The position numbers and the translations under genes were made by a program. Under the pieces are notes generated by a model that was given only the letters and a program-made list of their open reading frames with translations, was not told where the DNA came from and did not search any database. Shown here piece after piece: positions 7,575-16,500 of a stretch of DNA of 37,606 nt (position 1 is its first letter; each line of letters begins with the position of its first letter). Source of the stretch: JBKBYG01 sp046313435 (lineage in GTDB: Bacteria > Pseudomonadota > Alphaproteobacteria > Rickettsiales > Arcanibacteraceae); contig JBKBYG010000014.1 of the NCBI GenBank assembly GCA_046313435.1, positions 1 through 37,606 of the forward strand, written 5' to 3'.

Positions 7575-7861
7575 TAGCTATATAAATAGGTGAGTAAAAA
7601 ACTTTTAAAAAACCCAATCAGTAAGAATAGTATGATTGAAGATAAATCTACTCCTCCAACTGATGGTATATAACGCCTTATAACTGCAAGAGCAGGTTCA
7701 ATTAGCCTATCAAGCACATATGATAATTTTTGTACAAAAGGCTGATATCTATTAACTATATTAAATGCAATCAGCCAACTTAGTATAATCCACACACTTA
7801 GCGCTAATTTATATAAATTTAATACGGTTAATATTAAATCTAGAAACGGGTTAAGATTCAT
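7574..7861 (-). CDS. YggT family integral membrane protein
   Basis: 95 residues with two hydrophobic segments (about 8-36 and 70-93) around the conserved loop ending RLIEPALAVIRRYIPSVGGVDLSSIILFL, which is the signature of the YggT family. The family sits in the inner membrane and has been linked to osmotic tolerance, division or protein localisation in different bacteria; its role here is unknown. It overlaps ispH by one base and is probably its operon leader. Confidence 0.9.
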   Translation of the reverse strand: MNLNPFLDLILTVLNLYKLALSVWIILSWLIAFNIVNRYQPFVQKLSYVLDRLIEPALAVIRRYIPSVGGVDLSSIILFLLIGFFKSFLLTYLYS

Positions 7862-7940
7862 TATATTTCTTCATTAAGTTATTTTGTAATTATATTTATT
7901 ATCTCATATTCTAAAAATTGTTCAAGCACGAAATATCTTA

Positions 7941-7974
7941 AATAAATTTATTAATAAAAATTAATAAATTTATT
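7941..7974. repeat. perfect 15-bp AT-only inverted repeat
   Basis: Positions 7941-7955 and 7960-7974 are exact reverse complements around AAAA. It lies between the divergent yggT and ankyrin genes. Its right end overlaps a TTGACT hexamer (7973-7978) that could be the -35 box of the ankyrin gene, so an operator role is possible. The function is inferred from position only. Confidence 0.8.
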
Positions 7975-8039
7975 GACTTTCCTTAGTTTGTATATTAATT
8001 TATAAAGTCATTTAACAAATTAATAAGGATATTAACAAT

Positions 8040-9068
8040 ATGAAAGAGCATGCATTATTTAATAATTTATATACTCAGCTTTCAAAGTCTATAAATAATA
8101 ACCCAATAGAAATTAGAAAATTTCTAGAATTATTGAACTCCGTTAACGATATTAACAATATAACTGATGGCAGTATGTCACTATTTTACCATATGCTTTC
8201 TTTTCCTAGAATACCTTTAAAGCTTATTGAAGCTGCAATTGATAAAGGTGCAAGTATTGAAAATTTTGGAAAAACGCGTAAGGACATAACTCCTTTAGCT
8301 AAAGCTGTTTCAGTAGGAAATCTTGAAGCAGTTAAACTATTACTATCGAGAGGGGCTGAAATTGACCGAAGAGCAGAAAATGATGAAAGATTTACTCCTT
8401 TACATTGGGCAATAATGGGGCTTAAAACAGAAATTGTTATTAACCTTATTGAAAATGGTGCCGATGTTAATGCAATTGTAGTACATATGAATAAGACTTG
8501 TTTAATGCGTGCGCTTCAACTCACAAAACATGCAATATTCCAACACAATGAACAGGATAAATCTACAGTAATTTCAATTATAGAAATTTTAGTTTCAAAT
8601 GGTGCTAAATTAGAGAATGAAATGATACCGTTAGCTAATAAAATTTCACCTACTTTAGGCAAAAAATTAATGTCTTTAAGCTTAAATTATCAGAAAAAAC
8701 TTGCCTCTACAGCTGCAAAGGAAATTTATAGTGTAATGCTTGATTTAATACAAACTAATCTACCTCAAGACCATATAGTTGAAATTGCAAGTAACTTAAA
8801 AAATGGTGACAGGCTTCATCCAAAAACTTTATATACAATGTTAGAATCTGCTAACAATTTTTATAATAATCGCGCAAAAAAAACTACTTATATAGAAAAA
8901 CTTGGAAATGTTGTTTATAATTATGTGCCAAGTACTCTTTATAATTATTCGCCGTCTTTTATTAAAAAGATTGTGAAAGAAGGTCCTAAAACAAATTTGA
9001 AAGCAATAATGAATGAACCTGTTCAACATGAGCATAATTTAAATTATGCTAGAAATGGTAGATTATAA
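8040..9068 (+). CDS. ankyrin-repeat protein, candidate host-interaction effector
   Basis: 342 residues. Ankyrin repeats are visible at about 45-77, 82-114 (TPLAKAVSVGNLEAVKLLLSRGAEI), 118-146 (TPLHWAIMGLKTEIVINLI, ENGADVNA) and a weaker one at 151-193 ending ILVSNGAKLEN. The C-terminal 150 residues are non-ankyrin and helical, with a Tyr/Asn-rich stretch VYNYVPSTLYNYSPSFIKK (289-307). There is no signal peptide, so if secreted it would use a type I or type IV system, as known for ankyrin effectors of Rickettsiales. An AAGGA ribosome-binding site precedes the ATG. The gene stands alone, between divergent yggT and a converging neighbour. Confidence 0.85.
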   Translation: MKEHALFNNLYTQLSKSINNNPIEIRKFLELLNSVNDINNITDGSMSLFYHMLSFPRIPLKLIEAAIDKGASIENFGKTRKDITPLAKAVSVGNLEAVKLLLSRGAEIDRRAENDERFTPLHWAIMGLKTEIVINLIENGADVNAIVVHMNKTCLMRALQLTKHAIFQHNEQDKSTVISIIEILVSNGAKLENEMIPLANKISPTLGKKLMSLSLNYQKKLASTAAKEIYSVMLDLIQTNLPQDHIVEIASNLKNGDRLHPKTLYTMLESANNFYNNRAKKTTYIEKLGNVVYNYVPSTLYNYSPSFIKKIVKEGPKTNLKAIMNEPVQHEHNLNYARNGRL

Positions 9069-9072
9069 TATC

Positions 9073-9107
9073 AAAAATACGGCTAATGAAAATTTAACTA
9101 GCCGTAT
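9073..9107 (-). terminator. rho-independent terminator of the PhaC-like gene
   Basis: A 9-bp stem (ATACGGCTA 9077-9085 with TAGCCGTAT 9099-9107) has a 13-base loop and, read on the minus strand, is followed by TTTTT (9077 to 9073). The stem overlaps the last codons and the stop of the minus-strand gene. It may also stop plus-strand transcription from the ankyrin gene, less efficiently. Confidence 0.75.
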
Positions 9108-10143
9108 CTAGCCATTCTTTTAGTGGCTTCCATAAAACTAATTTTGATTTACTACCTATTATCATACCAATATGTCCTGTATCTATTTCGACTATCGTTT
9201 TACGCTCTATTTGGGTGAGTATAGGTAATGTCGACTCAATCGGAACTATTTTATCTTTAGTTGGTATTGCAACAAAAACTGGAAAATTAACTTTGCTTAG
9301 ATTTATTGGTTTATTCTTAATAAACCATTTATTATGGCATGTAATATTATTAATTGAAAAATTTTCGACTAAATCAATTATTACCTTTTTAGATAAATCA
9401 TTTCCATCTTTAATCCAATGCTCAACAGCAACAAATAAATTCATTACGGCAGGCTTTTTTAGATTATTGAAGCAGATAAATTTATCAAATATTTCCTTTG
9501 TTTGAAAAGCAAAAAACATTGACTGAATAAATTCTGAAGAAATAGTTTGAATAGTATGTGTCATCTGCTTAAATGTTTGATAGTTTCCTATATATTGATT
9601 TGTAACCGTCAATTTATTAAAATCCCATGGTGTTGCAAGTAATGCTAAACTATCGATTAAGTTTTTACATATTACTGATGCTGCAATCGATATTACTCCA
9701 CCTAAACAATATCCAATAAGAGTAATTTTCTCACTACTAGCTAAAGATTTAATAACCTCAACAGCAATTTTTATATAATCTTCTAAGCTATTTATTGATT
9801 CGTGCGCTTGACCCCAATCTAAAATATAAACTGAATATTCTTTTGATAAAAATCTCGCTAAACTTCTTTTTCTTTTTAAATCTAATATATAATATTTATT
9901 TATTATAGAAGGGATGAATAATATTTTCTTCTTTGAATTTTTTCCTTTATAATGCAATAATTTTACATTATTTTTTTGCCAAACAAGTTTTGGTTCCTTT
10001 AAATCTCGTTTATATTCAATATTATTAAACTTATAGAGACCTTGTAAAAATAAGGCAAATTCCGTTTTAAAGTTATGTAAACCACTAAATAGAAATTTTA
10101 GATCTTTCTCTTGTAAAGGAAAAGAGTTATACATTTTAAACAA
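9094..10143 (-). CDS. phaC: class III-like polyhydroxyalkanoate synthase subunit PhaC
   Basis: 349 residues, the size of class III PhaC (about 355) and far shorter than class I (about 590). It has an alpha/beta-hydrolase core with a lipase-like box in which Cys replaces Ser: LIGYCLGG, nucleophile Cys146. The other triad residues fit Asp297 (IPTKDKIVP) and His324 (DTGHIGM), close to the known Cys149/Asp302/His331 spacing in Allochromatium PhaC. ATPWDF and the W-DGND region are also typical. It polymerises 3-hydroxyacyl-CoA into storage granules. Class III enzymes normally need a PhaE partner; none is visible in this window, although a phasin lies 1.4 kb away. Only 18 bases separate its start from gloB, on the opposite strand. 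Confidence 0.85.
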   Translation of the reverse strand: MFKMYNSFPLQEKDLKFLFSGLHNFKTEFALFLQGLYKFNNIEYKRDLKEPKLVWQKNNVKLLHYKGKNSKKKILFIPSIINKYYILDLKRKRSLARFLSKEYSVYILDWGQAHESINSLEDYIKIAVEVIKSLASSEKITLIGYCLGGVISIAASVICKNLIDSLALLATPWDFNKLTVTNQYIGNYQTFKQMTHTIQTISSEFIQSMFFAFQTKEIFDKFICFNNLKKPAVMNLFVAVEHWIKDGNDLSKKVIIDLVENFSINNITCHNKWFIKNKPINLSKVNFPVFVAIPTKDKIVPIESTLPILTQIERKTIVEIDTGHIGMIIGSKSKLVLWKPLKEWLDTAS

Positions 10144-10161
10144 TATTTTTTAATTAACCTA

Positions 10162-10923
10162 ATGTTTTATATATATATTATTCCTCAATTAAAAGATAAT
10201 TATAGTTATATACTTAGAGATAACATTCATAATATAACTTGTGTGGTTGATCCATCAGCTTCAGAGCCGATCGAAAAATTCCTTATCGAAAAAAAATGGC
10301 GTTTAGATTACATCTTAAATACGCATCATCATTTTGATCATATAGGAGGAAATGAAGTCTTAAAACAAAACTACAATGCTAAAATTATTGCTTCTGACTA
10401 TGATGCGTGTCGTATCGACGATGTTGATATTCCCGTTAATGATGAGCAGATAATTGAATTTCCCTCACTCTGCAAAATCCTTCATATACCAGGTCATACA
10501 CTTGGACATATAGCTTATTACTTCCCTCTTGAAGAAGCATTATTCTGTGGAGATACATTATTTTCACTTGGATGTGGTCGCCTATTTGAAGGAACAGCAG
10601 AGCAAATGTATAATTCCCTAAAAAAACTATCATCCCTTCCTTCGAATACAAAAATATATCCTGGTCACGAATATACTTTAAAAAATTGTGAATTTGCATT
10701 AAGTATTGATGATCAAAATCAAAATCTGTTTGACTTTTATAAGACTCTTCAAAATAAAAGGGCTAAAAACCAGCCAACTATTCCTTCAACTTTAGAAATA
10801 GAGCTCCAATTTAACCCTTTTCTTAGAACTGAAAATATGCAAATAAAAGCCAAACTGAATCTAGTTAACTCTGATTCTTTGAATATATTCACTAGATTGA
10901 GAGAACTTAAAGATAAGTTTTAA
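10162..10923 (+). CDS. gloB: hydroxyacylglutathione hydrolase (glyoxalase II)
   Basis: 253 residues, normal for GloB. It is a metallo-beta-lactamase fold with the dinuclear metal motif THHHFDH at 54-60, further metal ligands in IPGHTLGHIAYY and FCGDTLFSLGCGRLFEG, and the C-terminal ligand in YPGHEYTLKN. It hydrolyses S-lactoylglutathione to lactate and glutathione in methylglyoxal detoxification. The C-terminal helical domain (NKRAKNQPTIPSTLE-type substrate-binding segment) is complete. It is transcribed divergently from phaC with an 18-base gap, so its promoter must lie within phaC coding sequence. The stop lies two bases from the end of the converging next gene. Confidence 0.96.
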   Translation: MFYIYIIPQLKDNYSYILRDNIHNITCVVDPSASEPIEKFLIEKKWRLDYILNTHHHFDHIGGNEVLKQNYNAKIIASDYDACRIDDVDIPVNDEQIIEFPSLCKILHIPGHTLGHIAYYFPLEEALFCGDTLFSLGCGRLFEGTAEQMYNSLKKLSSLPSNTKIYPGHEYTLKNCEFALSIDDQNQNLFDFYKTLQNKRAKNQPTIPSTLEIELQFNPFLRTENMQIKAKLNLVNSDSLNIFTRLRELKDKF

Positions 10924-10925
10924 GT

Positions 10926-11336
10926 CTACTGTCTAATATTCTTGCCATTATCATTCGCCCTTTGATCTTTAATTGTCGAAGCAAATTTACTTGATTGACT
11001 TTTATTATTATTTTGAGCTAAACGTAAGGGATTTCTTGATACTGATTCACAATTTCCGTTTTCTATTTTATTATGCTTTGGCTCTTCCCTCCAAGGCCTA
11101 GTAAGATGTGCTATAGCTAATGTACCTACAATAGTTGCAATTGCAGAATAAAGAAAATTGGATTTTAAATTTCCTTTTGGACGAGGGAAATATGCTTGTT
11201 GAGTATCAAAAATTGTATAAGTAATTTTTTTTAAACTCGCTTCGATTTCTGAGACTGACTTAGAATCATCTCTGACTTGATTTTTGTCAGTAGTTTTATT
11301 TTGAAAAAATTTTGGGAAGCGATTGCTCAGTTTCAT
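10926..11336 (-). CDS. hypothetical protein with one transmembrane segment
   Basis: 136 residues of unknown family. It has a basic/polar N-terminal half containing a possible short coiled coil (SVSEIEASLKKI), one membrane segment at about 62-79 (FLYSAIATIVGTLAIAHL), and a polar Asn/Ser/Lys-rich tail. There is no cleavable signal. A strong GAAGGAG ribosome-binding site and a good upstream promoter (11362-11389) support expression. It lies between gloB and the phasin gene, but has its own promoter after the phasin terminator, so a link to granules is only positional. Confidence 0.75.
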   Translation of the reverse strand: MKLSNRFPKFFQNKTTDKNQVRDDSKSVSEIEASLKKITYTIFDTQQAYFPRPKGNLKSNFLYSAIATIVGTLAIAHLTRPWREEPKHNKIENGNCESVSRNPLRLAQNNNKSQSSKFASTIKDQRANDNGKNIRQ

Positions 11337-11361
11337 ATTAGCTCCTTCTACATTAAATTAC

Positions 11362-11389
11362 ATAATAAATATAATTAAATTAGTGTAAA
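11362..11389 (-). promoter_or_regulatory. promoter of the one-TM protein gene
   Basis: On the minus strand, TTTACA (11389-11384; 5/6 to TTGACA) and TATTAT (11367-11362; 5/6 to TATAAT) are separated by 16 bases. The -10 box lies about 25 bases upstream of the start codon. Confidence 0.55.
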
Positions 11390-11449
11390 AAAACTATTAA
11401 GAAAAACTTTTTTAATTTTTTATGCTTGAAGATGAGTTATAAAATATTA

Positions 11450-11486
11450 AAATGACAGGAAGCTAGGAACTAGCTTCCTGTCATTT
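11450..11486 (-). terminator. terminator of the phasin gene
   Basis: A perfect 17-bp stem (11450-11466 with 11470-11486) closes a 3-base GAA loop, 12 bases beyond the phasin stop codon. The core is GC-containing (GACAGGAAGCTAG). On the minus strand it ends in ATTT and continues TTAATATTTT, a loose U-rich tail. Confidence 0.85.
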
Positions 11487-11497
11487 GAAAATGCAAT

Positions 11498-11980
11498 TTA
11501 TGCAGTTTTCTTTTTAGCTGCATTAACTACTGTAGATGCAGTTGTGCGAGCTTGGTCACAGCATTCAGACATATTTTCTGACATTTTATCAGTAATGAAA
11601 TTAAACATTTCCATATTTGATTTCATAGCCATTTCCATTAATTCTTTTGTGTTTGAAACAGCATTATCAAAAGTATTTTTTGCAAAATTAGAATTTTTAT
11701 TAGTATTAGCTTCAGGATTAGTTGAAGTTGCAACTTCTTTAACTAATTGAAACATGTTTGTAGCATTATTTTGCATCATTTCTGCTTGCCTGCGCATAAT
11801 AGCTTGCATATTTTCTGCAATCATTTGGTTAGCAGCAGTCATAGTCTCAGCATTACGATTTTGTATAGATACTAAATTATTCATATCCATTGCGTGCAAC
11901 ATAGATTTATTTTGGCTAAACATATTATTATCAGTAAATACTTTAAACGCATCCATAAAAGGATTATTTGAATTAGACAT
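11498..11980 (-). CDS. phasin family granule-associated protein
   Basis: I place the start at 11980 (MSNSNNPFMDAFK), giving 160 residues. GGGAG lies 9 bases upstream, whereas the earlier in-frame ATGs at 12058 and 11995 have no ribosome-binding site and would overlap the promoter. The protein is almost wholly helical and Met/Asn/Ala-rich, with the phasin pattern of amphipathic helices (NRNAETMTAANQMIAENMQA, then AVSNTKELMEMAMKSNMEMF) and a basic Ala-Lys tail (NAAKKKTA) typical of Phasin_2 proteins. Phasins coat PHA granules. The nearby PhaC-like enzyme supports this role. It is transcribed from its own promoter (12017-12045) and ends at a strong hairpin. Confidence 0.85.
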   Translation of the reverse strand: MSNSNNPFMDAFKVFTDNNMFSQNKSMLHAMDMNNLVSIQNRNAETMTAANQMIAENMQAIMRRQAEMMQNNATNMFQLVKEVATSTNPEANTNKNSNFAKNTFDNAVSNTKELMEMAMKSNMEMFNFITDKMSENMSECCDQARTTASTVVNAAKKKTA

Positions 11981-12016
11981 ATTATTATCTCCCATTAATG
12001 TTATTTCATTTATAGT

Positions 12017-12045
12017 ATAATAACATATTTTTTTGTGCAGTGCAA
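12017..12045 (-). promoter_or_regulatory. promoter of the phasin gene
   Basis: On the minus strand, TTGCAC (12045-12040) and TATTAT (12022-12017) are separated by an ideal 17 bases. It lies about 37 bases upstream of the chosen phasin start, which also argues against the longer reading frame. Confidence 0.65.
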
Positions 12046-12120
12046 CATAATAATACAAATTATTGTTATATAGACATAATTAATAAAAAAACTGCAATTT
12101 AAAGCTCAATAATTTAGAAA

Positions 12121-13446
12121 TTACTTTCCAATACAAAAGCTGCTGAATATCTCATCAAGTATCATTTCAATATCAATTTTACCTGTAATCTGCCCTAAAA
12201 AACTTGCAGCCATACGTAGTTCTTCAGCAGCAAGCTCAATGTCTAATTCAAGAGAAAAATTATACAAACATTCTAAACAATTAGTAAGATTTTCTCTATA
12301 TCTAGCTCTAGTAATTAATGGTGTACTAGAAGGTGAAGCAAGTTCTGAGGTTATATCTTCCAATTTATTCAAAAACTCTTCCGTACCAATTTTATTTTTA
12401 ATTGATATAAAAATTGAATTTTTCATGAGCAGATTAAGTTTAGATTTTTCAATTTGATCAATTTTATTAAATAATATAATTGTATTATCATCAATCAGTT
12501 CTAATGTTTGCTTATCTAAATCGTCAATATGGTTTGCATCAAACATAGCTATTTTATAATCTGCTTCTTTTGCACGAAGCAAGGCTCTTTTGATACCTTC
12601 ATTCTCAATCACATCACTACTTTCTCTTAACCCTGCAGTATCTGCAAGAGTAACTGGCACTCCTCCAATATCTAATGATGTTTCAATTATATCTCTAGTA
12701 GTCCCTGCAATATTTGATACTATAGCCACATCTTTTTTAGCTAAAAAATTAAGCAAACTTGATTTACCAACATTAGGCGCCCCGATAATAGCAAAAAATA
12801 GACCTTCCCGTAATTTTTCTCCTTTTCTATTATCATCTAAATGATTGGCAATTTTTAATTTTAGAGATTCAATAATTGTGATAATTTCCTCAATTACTTC
12901 TTCAGGAATATCTTCCTCAGGAAAATCAATATACGCCTCAATCAATGCTAATGTACGTATTAATTTAATTCGCCAATCCTCATATAATTTCTCAAGTTCC
13001 CCAGACATTTGTCGAAGAGCCTGTTTTTGTTGAGCTTTTGTCTCAGCATTAATTAAATCTTCCAAGCCTTCTGCTGCTGTTAAATCTAATTTATTATTAA
13101 AAAATGCACGCCTCGAAAACTCTCCCGGTTCAGCAATTCTCATACCTTTCACTGTAGATAATGCCCCAATAGTGGAATTAATTATTGCCCGACTACCATG
13201 AATATGGAACTCAATTATATCTTCACCAGTAAAACTATTAGGGGCAGGAAACCATATTATAATAGCATTATCGATCACATCCCCGTTAAGCGGATCGCAT
13301 ATTTTGACAAGAGTGGCATAACGCGGTTTAATATTACTCGGAACATTAAAAGCTGACAAAGCTTCAACTAAATTATTACCCGAGATTCTAACAATTGCAA
13401 CACCGGATTTACCAGGCGCAGTTGATAAAGCATAAATATTATCCAT
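12121..13446 (-). CDS. mnmE: tRNA uridine-5-carboxymethylaminomethyl modification GTPase MnmE
   Basis: 441 residues. The N-terminal formyl-THF-binding domain starts DNIYALSTAPGKSGVAIVRI, followed by the helical domain and an inserted G domain with G1 GAPNVGKS (222-229), G3 DTAGLRES and G4 NKID. The C-terminus ends FCIGK, the conserved Cys-x-Gly-Lys of MnmE. With MnmG it modifies wobble U34 of several tRNAs in the cytosol. The partner mnmG is not in this window. It is transcribed divergently from gdhB, with a TATAAT-like -10 element at 13466-13471 on the minus strand. Confidence 0.97.
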   Translation of the reverse strand: MDNIYALSTAPGKSGVAIVRISGNNLVEALSAFNVPSNIKPRYATLVKICDPLNGDVIDNAIIIWFPAPNSFTGEDIIEFHIHGSRAIINSTIGALSTVKGMRIAEPGEFSRRAFFNNKLDLTAAEGLEDLINAETKAQQKQALRQMSGELEKLYEDWRIKLIRTLALIEAYIDFPEEDIPEEVIEEIITIIESLKLKIANHLDDNRKGEKLREGLFFAIIGAPNVGKSSLLNFLAKKDVAIVSNIAGTTRDIIETSLDIGGVPVTLADTAGLRESSDVIENEGIKRALLRAKEADYKIAMFDANHIDDLDKQTLELIDDNTIILFNKIDQIEKSKLNLLMKNSIFISIKNKIGTEEFLNKLEDITSELASPSSTPLITRARYRENLTNCLECLYNFSLELDIELAAEELRMAASFLGQITGKIDIEMILDEIFSSFCIGK

Positions 13447-13579
13447 AAGCTTAATATAAGATTAGATTATAATTTCCTTGAAGAAAAAAAAGAATTACAT
13501 TAATTTAACATATTATAAAATTTTATGAATTATAAAAGCAATTATTATAATTTTAAAGAAAAAATATTTGGAATCAAAA

Positions 13580-16500
13580 ATGATAAAAAAACTTGTAGAG
13601 TCAAAGGATTTTAGACAGGCTAATAAAAAATTTATAGAAAAAATTATAGATAAAGTTGAAAATGAAACTACAGAAGGCCTTTGGCTCAAAAGATTTATTA
13701 AAGAATTTTATTTATGTTCTACCCCGGAGATTACTTTAAATAAAGATATAGATTATCTTTATAAGGCGGCTTTATCCTGTTTCAATTTTTTTAAAACCCG
13801 TAAACTTAATGAAGCTACTCTTCGAATATATCATTCAGATGAAATATCTGGTGCGTACGAATGCAAGTACAGCATTATTGAGATAGTTAATGATGACATG
13901 CCATTCTTGCTCGATTCTACTAAGGAAATCTTAAATCAATTTGAACTAAAAATTCATGAAATTATTCATCCTGTAGTCAAAATTGAGCGCACAGATGATA
14001 ATAATATTAAAAATATACTTTTAATGAATGATGGCACATCTGGCAAATATGAATCAGTAATGCAGATTTATATAAATTCCATTAGAGACCCAGAGATTCT
14101 AAAAAGTCTAGAAGTAAAACTTTATAACAGTCTAAATGATGTAAGGCTTGTAGTAAATGATTGGAAACATATGCTAGCCAAGCTTCAGACTTCTACAGCA
14201 AATATTGCTAATATAAATGATAAAAACTTTAACAAACAAGAACTGGTAAATTTTTTAAATTGGTTAGCAAAGGATAATTTTACATTTTTAGGCTATAGTA
14301 AATATGAATTTAATAAATCCAACATTCTAATAAAAGGTTCAGATGAAAAAGATGCTTTCTTGGGTATATTAAATTCTAAAAACATCAATATAAAAGAATT
14401 ACTTAAGATCGAAACTTCTAAACTAACTTCTAAAAATTATGAATTAATAAACGATAATAGTTACTTTCATATCGGAAAATTAGATATAATTTCGTCTGTA
14501 CATCGTAGTACGAATTTGGAATATATATGTATTAAAACACTTAATGAAAATGCTGAATTATCTTCTGCAGAGTTTTTTATTGGTTTGTTTACTTCGGCTT
14601 TAACATATCAAACTGTTAATCATATACCAATTATTCGCGAAAAAGTAGAGTATATTATTGATAATTCAGGATTTTTACCAGTAAGCTATAGTAGAAAAGA
14701 GCTGTTATCAATTCTTGAATCTTTACCAAAAGAAGAATTGTTTCAGTTAAATAAGGAAACTCTCCTTACCCTATCTTTAAATATATATGATTTGATTATT
14801 AAACCAAAATTAAAATTATTTGCAAGGCAGGATATTTTAAATAATTTTGTCAGTTGCATGGTATTTATTCCAAGAGAAAGATTTAGCAGTGAAATTAGCG
14901 AAAAAATTAGAGAATTGCTTCAAAAGGACTTAGGAGGACTATCTACAATTAAAACAGTTCAAGTATCTAATTTACCTTTAGCTTATTTATACTTAATTAT
15001 TAATACAAAAACTGCGGATATTAATGATAAAAAATTAGAAGAAATCGAATCTAAACTTCGTGCTTTAACTAATCTCTGGAATGATGATCTAAAAGACAGC
15101 ATTTTTAGTTCTTTTCAAGCAGAAGAAGCAGAAACTCTGTTCTATAACTATAAGTCAGCATTTCCTGGAGCATATAAAGAAAGGCCTGAGGCACATGAAT
15201 CAGCTACCCAAGATATATACTATATTGAGAAATCTATCAAAAACAAAAACATCTTATTTAAAATACAAAAGCTAAATGAAAAAAATAATGTAATTTTAAA
15301 AGTATATAGCACTAAGAATAAGATTATATTATCAGAAATAATGCCTATATTAGATAATATGGGATTCAAAGTCATAGATGAATCGACTTTTTGTATTAAA
15401 CCTAAAAACATAACAAATGAAGTTTGGGTGCAAGAATTTCATCTTACAATAAGTGCTTATGAAAATTTGACTATTTCAGAAATTAAAGAATATGAAAATT
15501 TTAATATTGAGGATGTTCAAGAATTTATTGAAGAAGCATTAGAAAAAATTTGGCATGGCCAAATGCAAAATGATGCTTTAAATAAATTAATTCCTATTGC
15601 TGGACTTGCATGGAGGGAAACGGTACTAGTAAGGGCGTTAACAAAATATATCAGACAAGCAGGCCTGCCTTATAGCCATAATTATTTAGAGGAAGTAATA
15701 ACAAAACATCCAAAATTAGCTAAAAATTTGGTTGATTTATTTTTCACATATTTCGACCCTTTAAAAGCTGCTCAAAATATACGTAAAAAACTTATTACCG
15801 AACTTACAAAAAAAATTATTGCTAAATTAAATAAGATTCAAAGTAGTGCTGAAGATAAAGTTTTAAGACGCTTATTAGATGTTATAAAAGCCATTACGCG
15901 TACTAATTATTTCCAATTAAATAATGAGCAAACATATAAAGATTACATATCATTTAAATTTGATTCAGCAAAAATACCCGAATTGCCATTACCAAGACCA
16001 TATGCTGAAATATTTGTATATTCTCCAAGGGTTGAAGGTATACATTTAAGAGGAGGTAAAGTTGCACGTGGAGGGTTGCGTTGGTCAGATAGAAGCGAAG
16101 ATTTCCGTACTGAAGTGCTAGGTTTAATGAAAGCGCAAATGACAAAAAATTCAGTTATAGTTCCTGTTGGATCAAAAGGAGGATTTGTTGTTAAAAACTC
16201 TATTACAGCTTTGGGTAGAGAAGAATACTTAAAAGAAGGTAAGGAATGCTACAAGACGTTTTTACGAGGATTACTTGATATAACGGATAATATCGTTAAA
16301 GGAAAAATCCTGCCGCCAAAGGATGTAGTAAGATATGATGATGAGGATCCTTATTTAGTTGTTGCCGCTGACAAGGGGACAGCAACTTTTTCTGATATAG
16401 CTAATTCAATTTCACAAGAATATAATTTCTGGTTAGGTGATGCTTTTGCTTCAGGTGGTTCTGTTGGTTATGACCATAAGAAAATGGGAATTACTGCTAA

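Noticed and set aside
11981..12058. Longer N-terminus for the phasin
   Set aside because: It would run through the promoter region and lacks a ribosome-binding site, whereas the start at 11980 has GGGAG.
13568..13579. TTG start for gdhB adding four residues
   Set aside because: The ATG at 13580 is closer to a GGA element and starts the family-like sequence; the TTG has no Shine-Dalgarno.
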